A DNA stretch of 64,000 nucleotides from Undaria pinnatifida (Eukaryota > Sar > Phaeophyceae > Laminariales > Alariaceae). Both the position numbers and the translations under genes were made by a program. The stretch spans positions 943,343 to 1,007,342 of the forward strand of contig JABAKD010000016.1 of NCBI GenBank assembly GCA_012845835.1. The letters are read 5' to 3'. The notes under the pieces were generated by a model. The model had not been told where the DNA came from. It saw only the letters and a program-made list of their open reading frames with translations, and ran no database searches. Below, one piece after another: positions 45,300-57,250 of this stretch; the first letter of the stretch is position 1, and every line of letters starts with the position of its first letter.

Positions 45300-48200
45300 G
45301 GGTATGACATGGACGGCGAAGAAAGACCACGGCAATGCCATCGACGTTCGTGGCGGCGCCATAGAGTTCGCTGAAAAATAATAACCGGCCAAGTAAGTTG
45401 GTGGTAACACAACGGAAGTCCGTGGCAATGGTATAGTAGTTCGCCCTAATGCCACGGTATTTCGTGGCAATGCCATGGTAGACCATAAACTCCGGTGGCA
45501 ATGTCAACGAAATCCATGGCAATGCCATGAACGTCAATGGCAATGCTATAACAGCTCACCCCCATGGTATTTTGTGCCAGTGCTACTGAAGTTCGACGCC
45601 ATGCCACGGTTATTCGTGGCAATGCCCCGATCGACAATCGAAGAACGTGGCAAATACCATGGGCGTTCATGGCCATGTCTCGTGAGTTGGTTGAAATTCC
45701 ATGGCATTTCGTGGCAATGTCATGGAAGTTCGTGGCAATGCCATGTAAACCCAGAAGTCCGTGGCAACGCCGTGAATCACCGTGGCAATGCCACGGTCGA
45801 ACGCGGCAATGCCATGGATGCCCATAGCAATGCCATGAAATTTCCTGGCAATGTCATGGAAGTCGGCGGCAATGGCATGGGAGTTCATGCCAACTTTATG
45901 TAAGTGTGTGTCAATGCCATGGATGTCCATGGCAATGCTATGAAAGTAAATGTCAGTGTCGTGGGAGCTCGCGGCAATGCCATGGAAGCTCGTGGCAATG
46001 CTATAGAAGCCCAGAAATCCGTGGCAACAACATGAATCACCGTGGCAATGCCACGGGGTAGCGTGGCACTGCAACATACGTCCATGACAATGCCATGGAA
46101 TTTCATGCGATGCCATGTACGTGTATGGCAATGCTACGGACGTCCATTTCATTGTCACGGCCGCCCGTGGGATTGCAATGATGTTTCTTGGCAATTCGTT
46201 GGACGGCCATGGCAAGCTATGAATGCCCTAGAAAGACCGTCGCCCGGCAACGGAGGATCAAGAGTTCCATGAAGGGCCATGAACGTCCATCAACGGCCAC
46301 GGCTGTACGGTAGGTGCGTGAACACAACCCCGTGCATATTTATGGAGGGCCACAAGGTGGCCATGGCCATGGATTCGTCAACAACGATAATGATCATAGC
46401 AGTAAATGGCAAGCACACGACCTTTATTCGCTGATGATATCAAAGCCATCGCGTGGTGGTCAGATTTCATCTCTCACTCCCTTCGCAGCACATGAGGTTA
46501 GATACAGTGGCATTTTATGGGCGCTCGCATTGATGGCGTGTTGCCGTGCACGCCATCAACGTGCCACTACACATGCCGTTGCCATTGCCATGGCGTCGTT
46601 ATGGCGCATGCCATGAGGCGTGCGCTGGCGTGTGCCATGGAATTGCCATGAGCCATCATGGCATGCCATGAGCCATCGTGGCAACATCATGGCCATCCAT
46701 GGCATTGCCAGGGAGGAAAATGGCATTGCCATGAAGGCCCATGACATTGCCATGGAGGCCCATGGCTTTGCCATGGCTACCCGTGGCAAGCCCATGGCGT
46801 TGCAATGGACAATGCCAAATAATGTATATCCCTGATTCAATCCTAGGGAGTGGTATTGTACGCATCTGCTTACCTTAGCCAATTTCCAGACTCATTCAGG
46901 TTGCAGCGTAGGCAACCCCGCTTCGTATTACATAGCATTTCTCAGGTGAAACGATACCCAAATTTTCCAAATATATTTGAAACGCGGACTAAGAAACTGC
47001 GTATACGAAGCATCGTTGGTTTGGGTACACACAAAGTATGGAGCCCGGTGACGGAACATGCGTTGGCCCGTGCTTTAGTGACACGATTTTGGCACTGCCA
47101 TGCGCTGCAGTGGCCATGCCATGGGAGTTTCATGCCCATGACATGAGAACCATTACGACATGGATGGGGGTACATGGTTCTTCGCAAACATTCGTGGGCA
47201 TTAACGGCAATGCCATGGCAGTGCCAGGGCTTTCATGGCATTCTTCACGCAATTGCATGACACTGCGTGTACGAAACATCGTTTGGTTTGGGCACACACA
47301 CGGTATGGAGCCCGGTGCCGAAGCATGCGTTCATCGCTACTGAACCCGTGCTATAATGGCACGGTCTTGGCACTGCCATGCGCTGCAGTGACCATGCCAT
47401 GGAAGTGTCATGGCGATGTCATGAGAATCTTTACGACATGTGGAGTACATGTGGTCCTTCGCGGACATTCGTGGGCATTCACGGCAATGCCATGGCGGTG
47501 CCATGGGCATTCATGGTAGTTTTTACCCTTTTTTCCAGTGATACACCTTGGTAAACTTTTCTAACCATTTTACTCCAGTGATGTCATTGGGAGACACACT
47601 CGACCGATATTTTGGATGGGTTGGTGTTGGGGTAAGGCGTGGTTTGCATGGCTGAAAAAATCACAAGAAATTCAGACATCCCTATTGCCATACCGAAGTT
47701 CCATGGCAGTGCCATGGTAGCCGCACTGTGTTGTGTGTTGTCTTCACATGAAACCGTTATTTCTCCCAAACGACATCAGTTCACCCGGTGTTCGTGGTGG
47801 GTCATCCTGGATTGATTCAAATTATATTGTCAGACTAGCCGTGAGAACAGAGAAAACCACGAACCAACAACAAAACCGTGCAATATATCAAGGTAAAGAA
47901 AGCGAAATGCTAGCGTACCGGGTACGAGAACACAAAAAAACAATCCAGACATCCAGACCATAGTAATGTGTAGGAATGTCGGAACGGTCTGGAGTTGGCC
48001 GGAACGGAAAGGAAATATCGGAGAACCGAGGAGGGTGGTTCCACGGGAAAGAATGATGGAAAATGGGAGGGTCTTGGCAGCATCAGCATAGTACAGCAGC
48101 ACAACAGCAGCGAGTATCGGAAACGACAACCGGTAGAGGTAGAAGGAAGAGGTGCCCACGCAGCAGAGACAACAGCAGCAGCAGCAGGGCGAAGATCGAC

Positions 48201-48700
48201 GGCAGGAGCGCAAGGGGCAGAGAGCCAGCACGGGGGGACACCAATACTGCAATCCATAAAAATGATGAAAATACAAAAATAGAACGTAAAAAATAAAATA
48301 AAATATAGCCGACAGGAGTTCTGAAGAATCTGATGCAAGACCAGAAAAAGGCTGATTTGCCACGGAACAAACATTGCCGCGGTATGCCAATCATAGACCT
48401 AACCCTAACCCTTGCCTTAGGACCGTGACATGCAGTGTGTGTCCTTGTGGCGCGCCATGGTATTTCCGTTGTACGGCCGTGAGGTTGCCGTGGGGTTGCC
48501 GTGGCATTACTATGCCAAAGCTGCTGTGGCCATGCCATGGTAAATATCAAGAAAAAAGCATGATGCCATGGGTTTTCACAGAGGTGTCATGTGGTAAAAT
48601 GTGCCATGGTAAGCGGGCCGTAGCAATGCCATGAAGGCCCATGACGCTGCCATGAAAGTCCATGGGAGTGCCACGGCAATGTCAAAACAAGCACATCACC
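45300..48700. repeat. TGGCAATGCCATGG repeat field
   Basis: About 3.4 kb in which a short core, tggcaatgccatgg or close variants, recurs roughly every 25-35 bp in both orientations. The tail of the core (CCATGG) and the gccatggc variants are palindromic. Spacers between cores differ. 47008-47238 and 47272-47513 form a diverged tandem duplication of a ~265-bp unit (gtttgggtacacacaaagta versus gtttgggcacacacacggta). 47830-48390 is a less repetitive island. Frames in the field share peptides on both strands because of the palindromic core and are not genes. Confidence 0.7.
48396..48413 (+). repeat. Short interstitial telomere-like word
   Basis: acctaaccctaacccttg gives about two and a half CCCTAA units. 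It is too short to be more than suggestive. Confidence 0.3.
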
Positions 48701-49179
48701 GAACGTCTATGTGTTACGCCCACAGGGTCTCCTCACTCCCGTGTGATATAGACTATATATATGTGATAGATTCACATCCGTTATCAGTGTCCATAGAACT
48801 GACGCTCCTGCCGTTGCTCGCCGAACTCTAGAGCAAACACGATGCCGAGCGGAGAGGATGTCCCTTCGTCGTGGTTTCTCCCTGTGCCCCGTTACGACCA
48901 GCCGCCCCCCTGCACTGGTCAGCTGGTGCTGATGTCCTCTTGTGGGGCTGGTGGAGGTTCGGCCTATGTATTCAGCGCCTACACAGTTTATGAGTTTAAT
49001 AATATTGAAATGCGTCAGCCGCGAGTTTGGTCTGTTGAAGGGTTATAACAACGAGAGGAAACCAACAGGGACAACACAAAGAAAAAAACACACACACAGC
49101 AGCAGCATGCAGACAATATCAAGGATCGAAGATTGAGATTCCCATGTCATATAAAACCTGGTATATACGGCTGTACATA

Positions 49180-49559
49180 CGGTATGACGACCAGAACAAA
49201 GAGCGTCCTCGTATATCTAGTAGGTTTGCATTCGTCGTATATATAGTCTATCTAGTAGGTTGCATTCACCCAGCTGAAGTAGCTACAAACTGCAATATGC
49301 GAGATCGCATCCGACTCCATCACCAAGTCCGAAGATTATCACGATTCATGCTCTGGTTTTTTTCAGTACTAGGTATGAGTGCATCAACGGAGTTTATAAG
49401 AAAAAGAATGGCAATATTTCGCAGCCCAGAGGAACGGGCCATAAGCAGAGCGGAGGCACGCGCCCACTTTTGCAGAGGAACAAGGGAGTTCCCGGTACCC
49501 CCACCTAGATAAAAGCGATCAGTAATCGTCGTACGTAGCGCCCTCTCCTGGCGTTGTGC
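49180..49559 (+). promoter_or_regulatory. 5' flank of tyrosinase copy B
   Basis: Homologous to 9281-9661. It lacks the TATA-like word found in unit A (gcaatatttc replaces ttatatattt). The region carries several indels relative to A. Confidence 0.4.
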
Positions 49560-50337
49560 ATGATGGTTCATCATCCCAATGAGGGCCCCCTCCCGTGCAA
49601 AGTATGGATCGGTCGACGACTCCGAGAAATCGACTCCTCAAATCAGTTTTCTCCCAAAGTCGTCGAGGTGCAGCTACCCTGCCGTTGGGGAACAGCATGT
49701 TCCACGCCAAAAGAATATTCTGCGAGAGCCGGAGGCCGGGAGCGGTGTCTCACGGAGGCTCGTCATTACCGTCCTCTGCAGTTTGGTTTTTCTGGCGGGG
49801 TGTGGCGTGTCATTGAGTCGCGCCAGTCAGAGCTCGGTGGCCGCAGCCAGTGGGTTTATCAAAGTTACACCTGACACCAACATTGCTGCTGCCGATATAA
49901 CACAACCTATCGAGTCGTCGTCTGCTGCTTCTGCGTCGGCCCTCGAAGTCACGGCGCTTAACTTCTACCACATTCGGGACGGGAAACCTGGCCAGGACTA
50001 CCCTTGGCTGAAGGACGTCAAGCTCATTGAACCGCACCGCGACACAACCCTCGCAGTCGTAGGGCCGTGCGAGGGGTTCGACTATCGCTGGGAGTGCGCT
50101 CGCCAGTCGACTGCAGCATCAACTCGGACGGAGTAGCAGCAGAAGTTCAGGCTAGGGCAACTGGGGCTATCGCCATTGTGGTTTTCACCCAACTCGACAA
50201 GAATGTAATCGTGCTCGAGGAGGTCAACGGAAACGGTCAAGTGACGAACCGGCTGGAGGAGGCGGTTATGGTGAAGTACGTGCGCAGGGAGATTAGGACC
50301 CTGACGGACGACGAAAGGGGGGGAGCTACTGGATGCG
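49560..50337 (+). pseudogene. Copy B exon 1 (frameshifted)
   Basis: From the conserved ATG at 49560 the frame ends at 49874. An overlapping ATG at 49579 opens the frame that carries KYGSVDDSEKSTPQ, the membrane segment (LVITVLCSLVFLAGCGVSL) and the DGKPGQDYPWLKD region, but it stops at 50136 after the -1 change. The remaining frame continues to the donor GCG|gtaagc, where the extra G restores A's codon frame. The membrane anchor sequence is conserved. Confidence 0.75.
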
Positions 50338-50857
50338 GTAAGCATACGTAGCCAAGCAAGACACAACACGATTCAAATGTTGCCCCCCCAAAACCGAAGT
50401 AGACCATGTACAAAATGGAACCGAAGTGGAAATGGGCTCGCGGTTAACTGTATGCGCACTATACGAGAGAGCAAGCTGACGCTAACCCTAGCCCATTGTG
50501 TTTCTTATAGTACCGTGTACCTACCCGCAGGATAATTCCTCACGGGTTGAAGTGTTGGCGAATTTATTGGAAATATGTACGAGTATCCGGCTGAAGAAAA
50601 CACTGTTATATTGTTCTCTTGTTCTTGCGTCGACAGAGCGCCACACGAAGCAGCATCAGCAGACAGGCATAATGCTGACACTCATGGCATGGTGGACTGC
50701 ACGTACAGCACATTTCAGATCGAAATTTCAAAGTTTAAATATTCCCGCCATGACATACCAGTACCACAAACAACCCACGATCCATATAAATATAGATTCC
50801 GTAAACTTTGTGCAGCCACAGTATAGTCCAACTAGGTCTATTAGCGAAACATAGGTG

Positions 50858-50945
50858 TGCCACGCAGCTTGCAAAGTTGAGTTTCAACTATTCAATCGGT
50901 CGTACTTACAGCTGATGCTTTTCATTTTTTATAAAATATTAATAC
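50858..50945 (+). mobile_element. R1 3' fragment, diverged
   Basis: gcagcttgcaaagttgagtt to the AT-rich end ttcattttttataaaatatt, with many changes, in intron 1 of copy B. Confidence 0.4.
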
Positions 50946-51895
50946 ATTGTCGATCATTCCGATATAATTTTACTACAGTACTAGGTCGGTGTCGACCCCC
51001 CTTCCTTATCGAGAAGGAGATGGCCAAGGAGGGGAAGATAGATTTGTTTTAATTACTTCATACTAACTCAAGACATTAGTAGTTTTCACCTTCGAGGCAC
51101 ACGATGAGCCTTGTCAAAGGAGATGGCCATGAAGGGGAAGAAGATATATACCAGGTATGTTTTAGTTAATTGATATTAATTGAAGACATTGATTAGTTTT
51201 CCCCTCCGGGGCACACGATATGTTAATGCCTACGTGCTGTTGTCTGCTTTTTACGCTTACTACGCTTGGAGTTGCATTGGCTTTGACTGTAATCTCCTTG
51301 TTTTCGATGTGTTATCTCTGCCTTTAGATTGTGACCACAAAACTGGCCCCGCTCTTTAGGACGAGGAATCGTAAATAATGTGGTTTGTTCGAAGTACGTA
51401 GTTTGTGCGAAAAGGGCGCATCTGTACACCTCTGGTCAGCTATGCAGAAATTTGTGAAGCAATGTAGTCAGGCTTGCAACATTTTTTTGCTGACACGCCG
51501 CGGCTGTGTATTCGTCGACAGGAGAATGCTCTAAAATCAAGTGTAAACATCTAGAATTAGGCCACTTTCACAAACCTCGGGCTTGTTTTCCATTCTGACC
51601 TCTGGGGAGGTGGTGTGTCGTTTCCTCTTCAAGATATGAGTAGCAGATTCGTGTCTACCTAGATCAGGAAGCCGCAGTGGCCAGCGGTAGGCGAGCGACC
51701 CGAGTACTGCATTCCTCATCGCCGTTCAGTATAGAGGGAGTATCCGCATGACATGTGTAGTCCATTAATGATATATAATACTGGTAACTACATTATGACG
51801 GTGACAGTGCATGACCACATCAACTCGCCTGCCGTATTTGGCACTACAACGTATGTCTTTCTTATAATTAGCGATGTCAAAATAGATTTCAGAAA

Positions 51896-51958
51896 ATATG
51901 AGTTTCGACAAAAAATTCGATCTCACAGCTGGAGGAGTGTATTTTCATTTTTTATAAA
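51896..51958 (+). mobile_element. R1, 5'-truncated insertion with target duplication
   Basis: About 60 bp of R1 3' end (atgagtttcgac to tttcattttttat) sit inside a sequence whose uninterrupted relative is at 54548-54590 (gcgatgtcagaaaataatgg). AAAAT occurs on both sides of the insert and once in the empty relative. Confidence 0.6.
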
Positions 51959-52059
51959 ATAATGGTAACTACAAATATTCTATCTTTCGATCCATGTACA
52001 AAACAAATTATGAAGATTTAACACGTTGTTTACTACACCTAAACACTGGGTTGCATACT

Positions 52060-53455
52060 GCATCTAACATCAAAACTTCTAGAATAGTAAACATTACCAG
52101 GCAGATGATATAAAGGGATGTCTTCTTGCTACAACCGTCAGATTTGTCCCCTTTTAGGATTTATAGTTTCCGCGCACATATCGAAATCTCCCGCCCCCCG
52201 CCCCCCTCCCCCCACCCCCGTTTATACGCCCCACTTAAAATCGAAATCGGCCAGAGTAATAAACACCTCTACGCAGTTGATATCACGTCATTATCTTTCT
52301 AACCATCCATGACGTAGTTTTCATCCTCCCCCCCCCCCCCCCCTCAACCTCCCCCCTCCAACGCCCCCTCCTTTCCCACCACCCTCACGATCGCCTACAC
52401 CTAGGACCACGCGTATAACAAGCCCCTACATATCTTTGATCTCACAGCCGGAGTGTATTACAACATTATAAGTGACCTAAACCTCCTAAAACCCTCCCCC
52501 CCTCCCTCCTTTTTTTTTTCTCGCTCTTCCTTGCTCAAACGCCCCACCTAATATCGAAATCCGCCAGAGTAATGAACACTTCACGCACTGGATATCACCT
52601 AATTATATTTCTAGAGCCATCCATGCCGCTGCTTTCCTCCCCGCCCGCCCCCCCCGCCCCCCCCCGCCCCGAACGCCCCCTCCTTCCCCCATCGCCTAGA
52701 TCTAGCACCACACGTATAGCAAGCCCCTACATCTCTGCCACCTAAAGCCCTTCCCACCTCCCCCCCCCCCCCATCCCCCACCCCCCACCTCCCCATTCCC
52801 CCCACCCCATCCCACCCGCACCCCCTCGAACACTCCGCCCTCTACTCGCTGATTGTACGACATACAGGATACACATGATAAACTGGTGCATTATTTCCAA
52901 AACCGTCACATCTATCCCCTTGAAGGAATGTATAGTTTCCACGCACAGACTGAGCTGCCCCACCCGCCCCACCCCCGCCCCAACCCCCCCCTCCTCCCCA
53001 TGATAGTTTCCACGCACAAATTGAGCTGCCCCGCCCGTCCCCCCCCCCCCCCCCCTTCCCCCCCCCCCCCCCCCTCCAACCCCGCTCCCTTTCGATCAAA
53101 ACCAGGCCCGCACGTCCTTCAAAATCCCGCCCTCCCCTCACTGGATATTCGACTTACAGGATTCACTTGATAAACGGATGGATGCAGTTCCTTCCACAGC
53201 TAGCTGTCAGATTTTGTCCCCTCAGAAACGGGTTTTATAGTTTCCGCGCACAGACTGACTAACATCACCCTGTTCACCCTGATAGCTTCACTGTAGTTGC
53301 AAGGGGAGTCGCCGACCTATATCCTTGATGAAGACACACAACCCATAATACGCGCGATCGGAGTATCACACACAGCTTGCAAAGATGAGTTTCGACAAAA
53401 TATTCGATCTCACAGCTGGAGGAGTGTATTTTCATTTTTATTCTAATACTGCTGT
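52060..53455 (+). repeat. C-rich composite block Q ending in R1
   Basis: Second copy of the block at 20520-22040: same opening (gcatctaacatcaaaacttc), C-run/R1-like modules, and a closing R1 at 53150-53450. It ends about 90 bp before copy B exon 2 and lengthens intron 1 relative to gene A. Confidence 0.65.
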
Positions 53456-53545
53456 TGGATGTATTGTGTCTGGCACCTGGTATACGTGGTATTGTACCCT
53501 TTATCTGGTGTGTATCCGTATTTGGTGGCGATGACCCTATCACAG

Positions 53546-53674
53546 ATGTTTCGACTGTGGGCGGTACGGGTGTATGAAGGCGTTGGGAAGGAGCGCTACG
53601 GGAAAGACTATGCCGACGTCTACGCCATCAACAGGATTCACTACGTGGCCACTACGAACGACTCCTGTGATCAC
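53546..53674 (+). pseudogene. Copy B exon 2 (intact exon)
   Basis: 43 codons, acceptor tatcacag, donor CAC|gtgaga. It differs from gene A at a handful of residues (Q/R, and DDGDG versus YEGVG) and keeps RIHYVATTNDSCDH. It lies between two copies of the C-rich block. Confidence 0.75.
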
Positions 53675-53749
53675 GTGAGAGTTAGGTTTTGGTAGTCACG
53701 CCAACTACCTCGGCTACGCCTGTACGACAATATGTATCTCTGTCTTAGA

Positions 53750-54600
53750 AATGGCGACCTCAGAGCCCCACAGCGGCACGGTAAAAATCATGGACGTGAA
53801 ATCGAACATTTGAGACAATAATAAGTTGAAAAAGAAGCACAGGCAGACCTGATAAAATTGCGATAAACCACACTGCCGACCCATCCCATACCCTCCTGAG
53901 ACGACCTCTACGAAACACAGTACCATATACCTAACGAAGTAAAGTCACCCTCGCGATCAATAGTGACGACATCGCATATATATGACATCACATACCCACC
54001 TCGCCTGATGTATTTGTAGGGTGTATCTCTGACTTGAAATTGACGACCGCAGAGCCCCACATCGGCAAGGTAAAATCATAGGCGTGAAATCGTACATTTA
54101 TTTGAGAGAAAAATAATTTGGAAAAGGAAGCACAGGCAGATGTGTTAACATTGCGGTAAACAACCTTACCAACCCACTACGTAGGGTATTTCGTACATAC
54201 CGTCTGCATGATCGCTTCCCAACCTATGCCAAACGAAGTATGACTAACGAGGTAACGTAATTGAGCGCGTGTATACCAAGTATGACTAACGAGGTAACGT
54301 AATTGAGCGCATGTATACCAAGCGTTCCTTAAAAATTGACGATTCGCATCCCTCCCTCTAATGCTCAATGGCGGAGACATTACATGGCCACATACATCAC
54401 CTCGCATGCTGTATTTGGCAATACATACCTTTTTCGTGTAGTTAGCGATGTCAGGAAATAATGGTAACTGTATGATGGTGGTGACAAACAGTGCATGACC
54501 ACATCACCTCGCCTGTTGTATTTGATAGTACGTATCTCTTTCTTATAATTAGCGATGTCAGAAAATAATGGTAACTACAAATATTCTATAAAATATTCTA
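53750..54600 (+). repeat. Duplicated segments after copy B exon 2
   Basis: 53756-53870 and 54045-54165 are diverged copies of each other (cagagccccacagcggcacg versus cagagccccacatcggcaag). 54237-54318 is a two-unit tandem of tatgactaacgaggtaacgt. 54410-54480 and 54520-54590 repeat a gcgatgtcag...aataatggtaact segment. Exons 3 and 4 would be expected in this part of the gene. Confidence 0.6.
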
Positions 54601-54669
54601 GCTTTCGATCCATGTATCATACAACAACTTATGAAGATTTAACACGTTATTTACTACACTTAAACACTG

Positions 54670-56095
54670 GGTTGCATGCTGCATCGAACATCAAACCTTC
54701 TAGAATAGTAAACATTACAAGCCAGATGATATAAAGGGATGCCTTATTGCTTCAATCGTCAGGTTTGTCCCCTTTGAGGATTTCTAGTTTCCGCGCATAT
54801 ATTGAAATGCCCCGCCCCCCGCCCCCCCCCCCCTCCCCTCCCCCTCCCCTGACCCCTCTTGTTCATGAAAAACCCCAACCCTTCCCCCCCCCCCCGTCCC
54901 CCCCCCCCCCCCCCCCGTCCCCCGATCCCCCCCCCCTTCCGCCTAGTTTGTCCAAACGCCCCACTCACAATCGAAATCGGCCAGAGTAATAAACACTTAT
55001 ACGCAGTTGATATCACGTCATTATCTTTCTGACCATCCATGACGTAGTTTTCAATTATTTTCCCCCCGACCCCCCCCCCTTCCACGCCCCCTCTTCTCCA
55101 ACCACCCGCACGATCGCCTAGACCTAGCACCACGCGTACAACAAGCCCCTACATATCTTTGATCTCACAGCCGAAGTGTATTTAAATATTAGGTCACTAA
55201 ACCTGCTAAAAAATCTGCCCCCCCCCCGCCCCCCCCCTCTCGCTCTCCCTTGCTCAAACGCCCCACCAAATATCGAAATCCGCCAGATTAAGAAACACTT
55301 CACGCACAGGATATCACCTCATTATATTTCGAGAGCCATCCATGCCGCTGCTCCCCCCCCCCCCCCCGCCCCGAACACCCCCTTCTTCCCCATCACCCAC
55401 ACCATCGCCTAGACCTAGCACCACACGTATAACAAACCCCTCACCTAAAACCCTTCCTCCCCCCCCCCCCCCCCCCCGCCCCCTCCCCCGCCCCCTCCGC
55501 CCCCACCCCCCACCTTCCCCCCCCCCCAACCCATCCCAACCCCACCCCCTCGAACACTCCACCCTCTCTCTACTCACTGATTGTACGACTTACCCCAGGA
55601 TATACATGATAAACTGATGCATCATTTCCAAAACCGTCACATTTATCCCCTCAAAATAATGTATAGTTTCAGCGCACATGTTGAGCTGCCCCACACGCCC
55701 GACCCCCGCCCCAACCCCCCCCCCCAATAATAAACTGGTGCCAAAACCGTCAGATTTATCCCCTTGAAAGGATTATAACTTACATGCACAAATTCCCCCC
55801 CCCTCCCCCCCCCCCCCCCCCCCCCCCCTTCAAACCCGCTCGCTTTTGATCAAAACCAGGCCCCCACGTCGTTCAAAACTCCGCCCCTCCCCCTCACCGG
55901 TTATTCGATTTACAAGATTCACTTGATAAAAGGATACATTTCCCTTCACAGCTGTCAGATTTTGTCCCCCTCAGAAACGGGTTTCATAGTTTCCGCGCAC
56001 AGACTGACTAAAATCATCCTGTTGACCCTGATAGCTACACTGTAGTTGTAAGGGGAGTCGCCGACCTATATCCTTGATGAGGATATAGTCGCTGA
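54670..56095 (+). repeat. C-rich composite block R ending in R1
   Basis: Third copy of the block. Its terminal R1 (55900-56092) stops short at tatatccttgatgagga, so the AT-rich end is missing. By position and downstream homology it corresponds to block P of unit A. Confidence 0.65.
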
Positions 56096-56699
56096 GTTGA
56101 CTCTTTTTTCAAGAGATTGTCCTCCATCTCACTGAGCGGAGAAGGCGTCATGAAAAATCCCTATTAATAATTGTTTTCGTTTCTTTTGAAAGCCCGCTCC
56201 GCTCTCATGCGTTTTTATTCGCTTCGTTCTCCCGCCCGCTGTACAACCTCATCAGTCCTACTTGTTTTACGCTTCCTGATGTCTGCTACGACGAAGCAGC
56301 AGCACTCTTTTGTGACAGCTGGCGGCAGTGGTTCTGTGTTTGTGTGTGCGCCTTTGAATGTGGGAGTGGAGTGCGTGCTGTCACAGGTACAAAAGACGAC
56401 CAAGAAGAGCGGTTGACTCACTATTTCAAAAGCAGCTTATCAGACTCTCAACCACAAAATCAGTGTGCAGCAATACACCAGCAGCGGTGCAACGGCAGCC
56501 GTGCTCCAAGCTATCGCCTTTGTGGCAGTAGTCACGGTGTATGAATGTGTGTGACTGGTCCGCAACGGCTGGAGATCGATTCAAGACATCATTTTTGCGG
56601 CCAATGCAACAATCAAACACGCATCGTCGGACCTCATGCCAGGTATACGAATCATGCTGCAACAGCAAAATCAACAATTTAACCATGTAATAATGGGGA

Positions 56700-56765
56700 C
56701 GCCTGTGTTGCCGTTTTTCGACTTGCGACGCCCCCGGGATATCAAGTCTACCTCATCCCAAAACG
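56700..56765 (+). repeat. R2 fragment
   Basis: Short match (cgacttgcgacgcccccggg) to the R2 internal word at 105-192 and 44748. Nothing else of the element is recognisable. Confidence 0.4.
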
Positions 56766-56869
56766 AACATTAGACGAGTGCAACGAACATTTTCTTAGTA
56801 ACACGAACCTTTGCGGCAATAAAGGCATGAAATTTTGTACTAAGATGTGTGTGCGATATATATGCATAT

Positions 56870-57250
56870 TTTGCTACTGACGTTCAACGAGGAAGGGAGG
56901 CGGACTGATATTGTTGGGACATTATGGTGAAGCACGGTATACTAGAGATACGTCCGTAGAGCCCCAGTAATCCAGCGCTTAGACAACCGAATGCAAAAAG
57001 TTGCAATTATCGAGTCCGTAGAAATGCAGTCCCCGAACACTCGAAGTTGTGGGGGTGTAAAAATCCAGGGAGTCTGCTCCTTCAACATTATTACTAACAG
57101 TGGTTTTCCTCGTAGCATAAAAACCGCTCTGCCGAGCCAAACATATCAGAACACCCATCGTCTGCCCTTATTATTCATCCCAGAGAGATATGCCTTTATG
57201 TACCTCTATGTCTCCACAGGCTGTGAGACACAAAAGCCAAACCCATCAGT
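56870..57250 (+). other. Counterpart of the inverted-repeat loop of unit A
   Basis: Related to 22041-22420: tttgctactgac, gtagagcccc, aatccagc, attattca and agagagat words in the same order. Here no inverted arm follows, so the inverted duplication arose only in unit A, or was lost in B. Confidence 0.5.

Noticed and set aside
48396-48413. Chromosome-end or fusion signal from CCCTAA words
   Set aside because: Only about two and a half units, surrounded by ordinary sequence.
47830-48550. Minus-strand frames of 154-186 codons
   Set aside because: Three overlapping frames in the same DNA, all Cys/Leu-rich from CAG/CAA-type sequence, with no domain and no paralogue.
45300-48700. CRISPR-like array of regularly spaced short repeats
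   Set aside because: Cores are degenerate and palindromic, occur in both orientations, and spacers vary in length; the sequence is eukaryotic and no cas gene is present.
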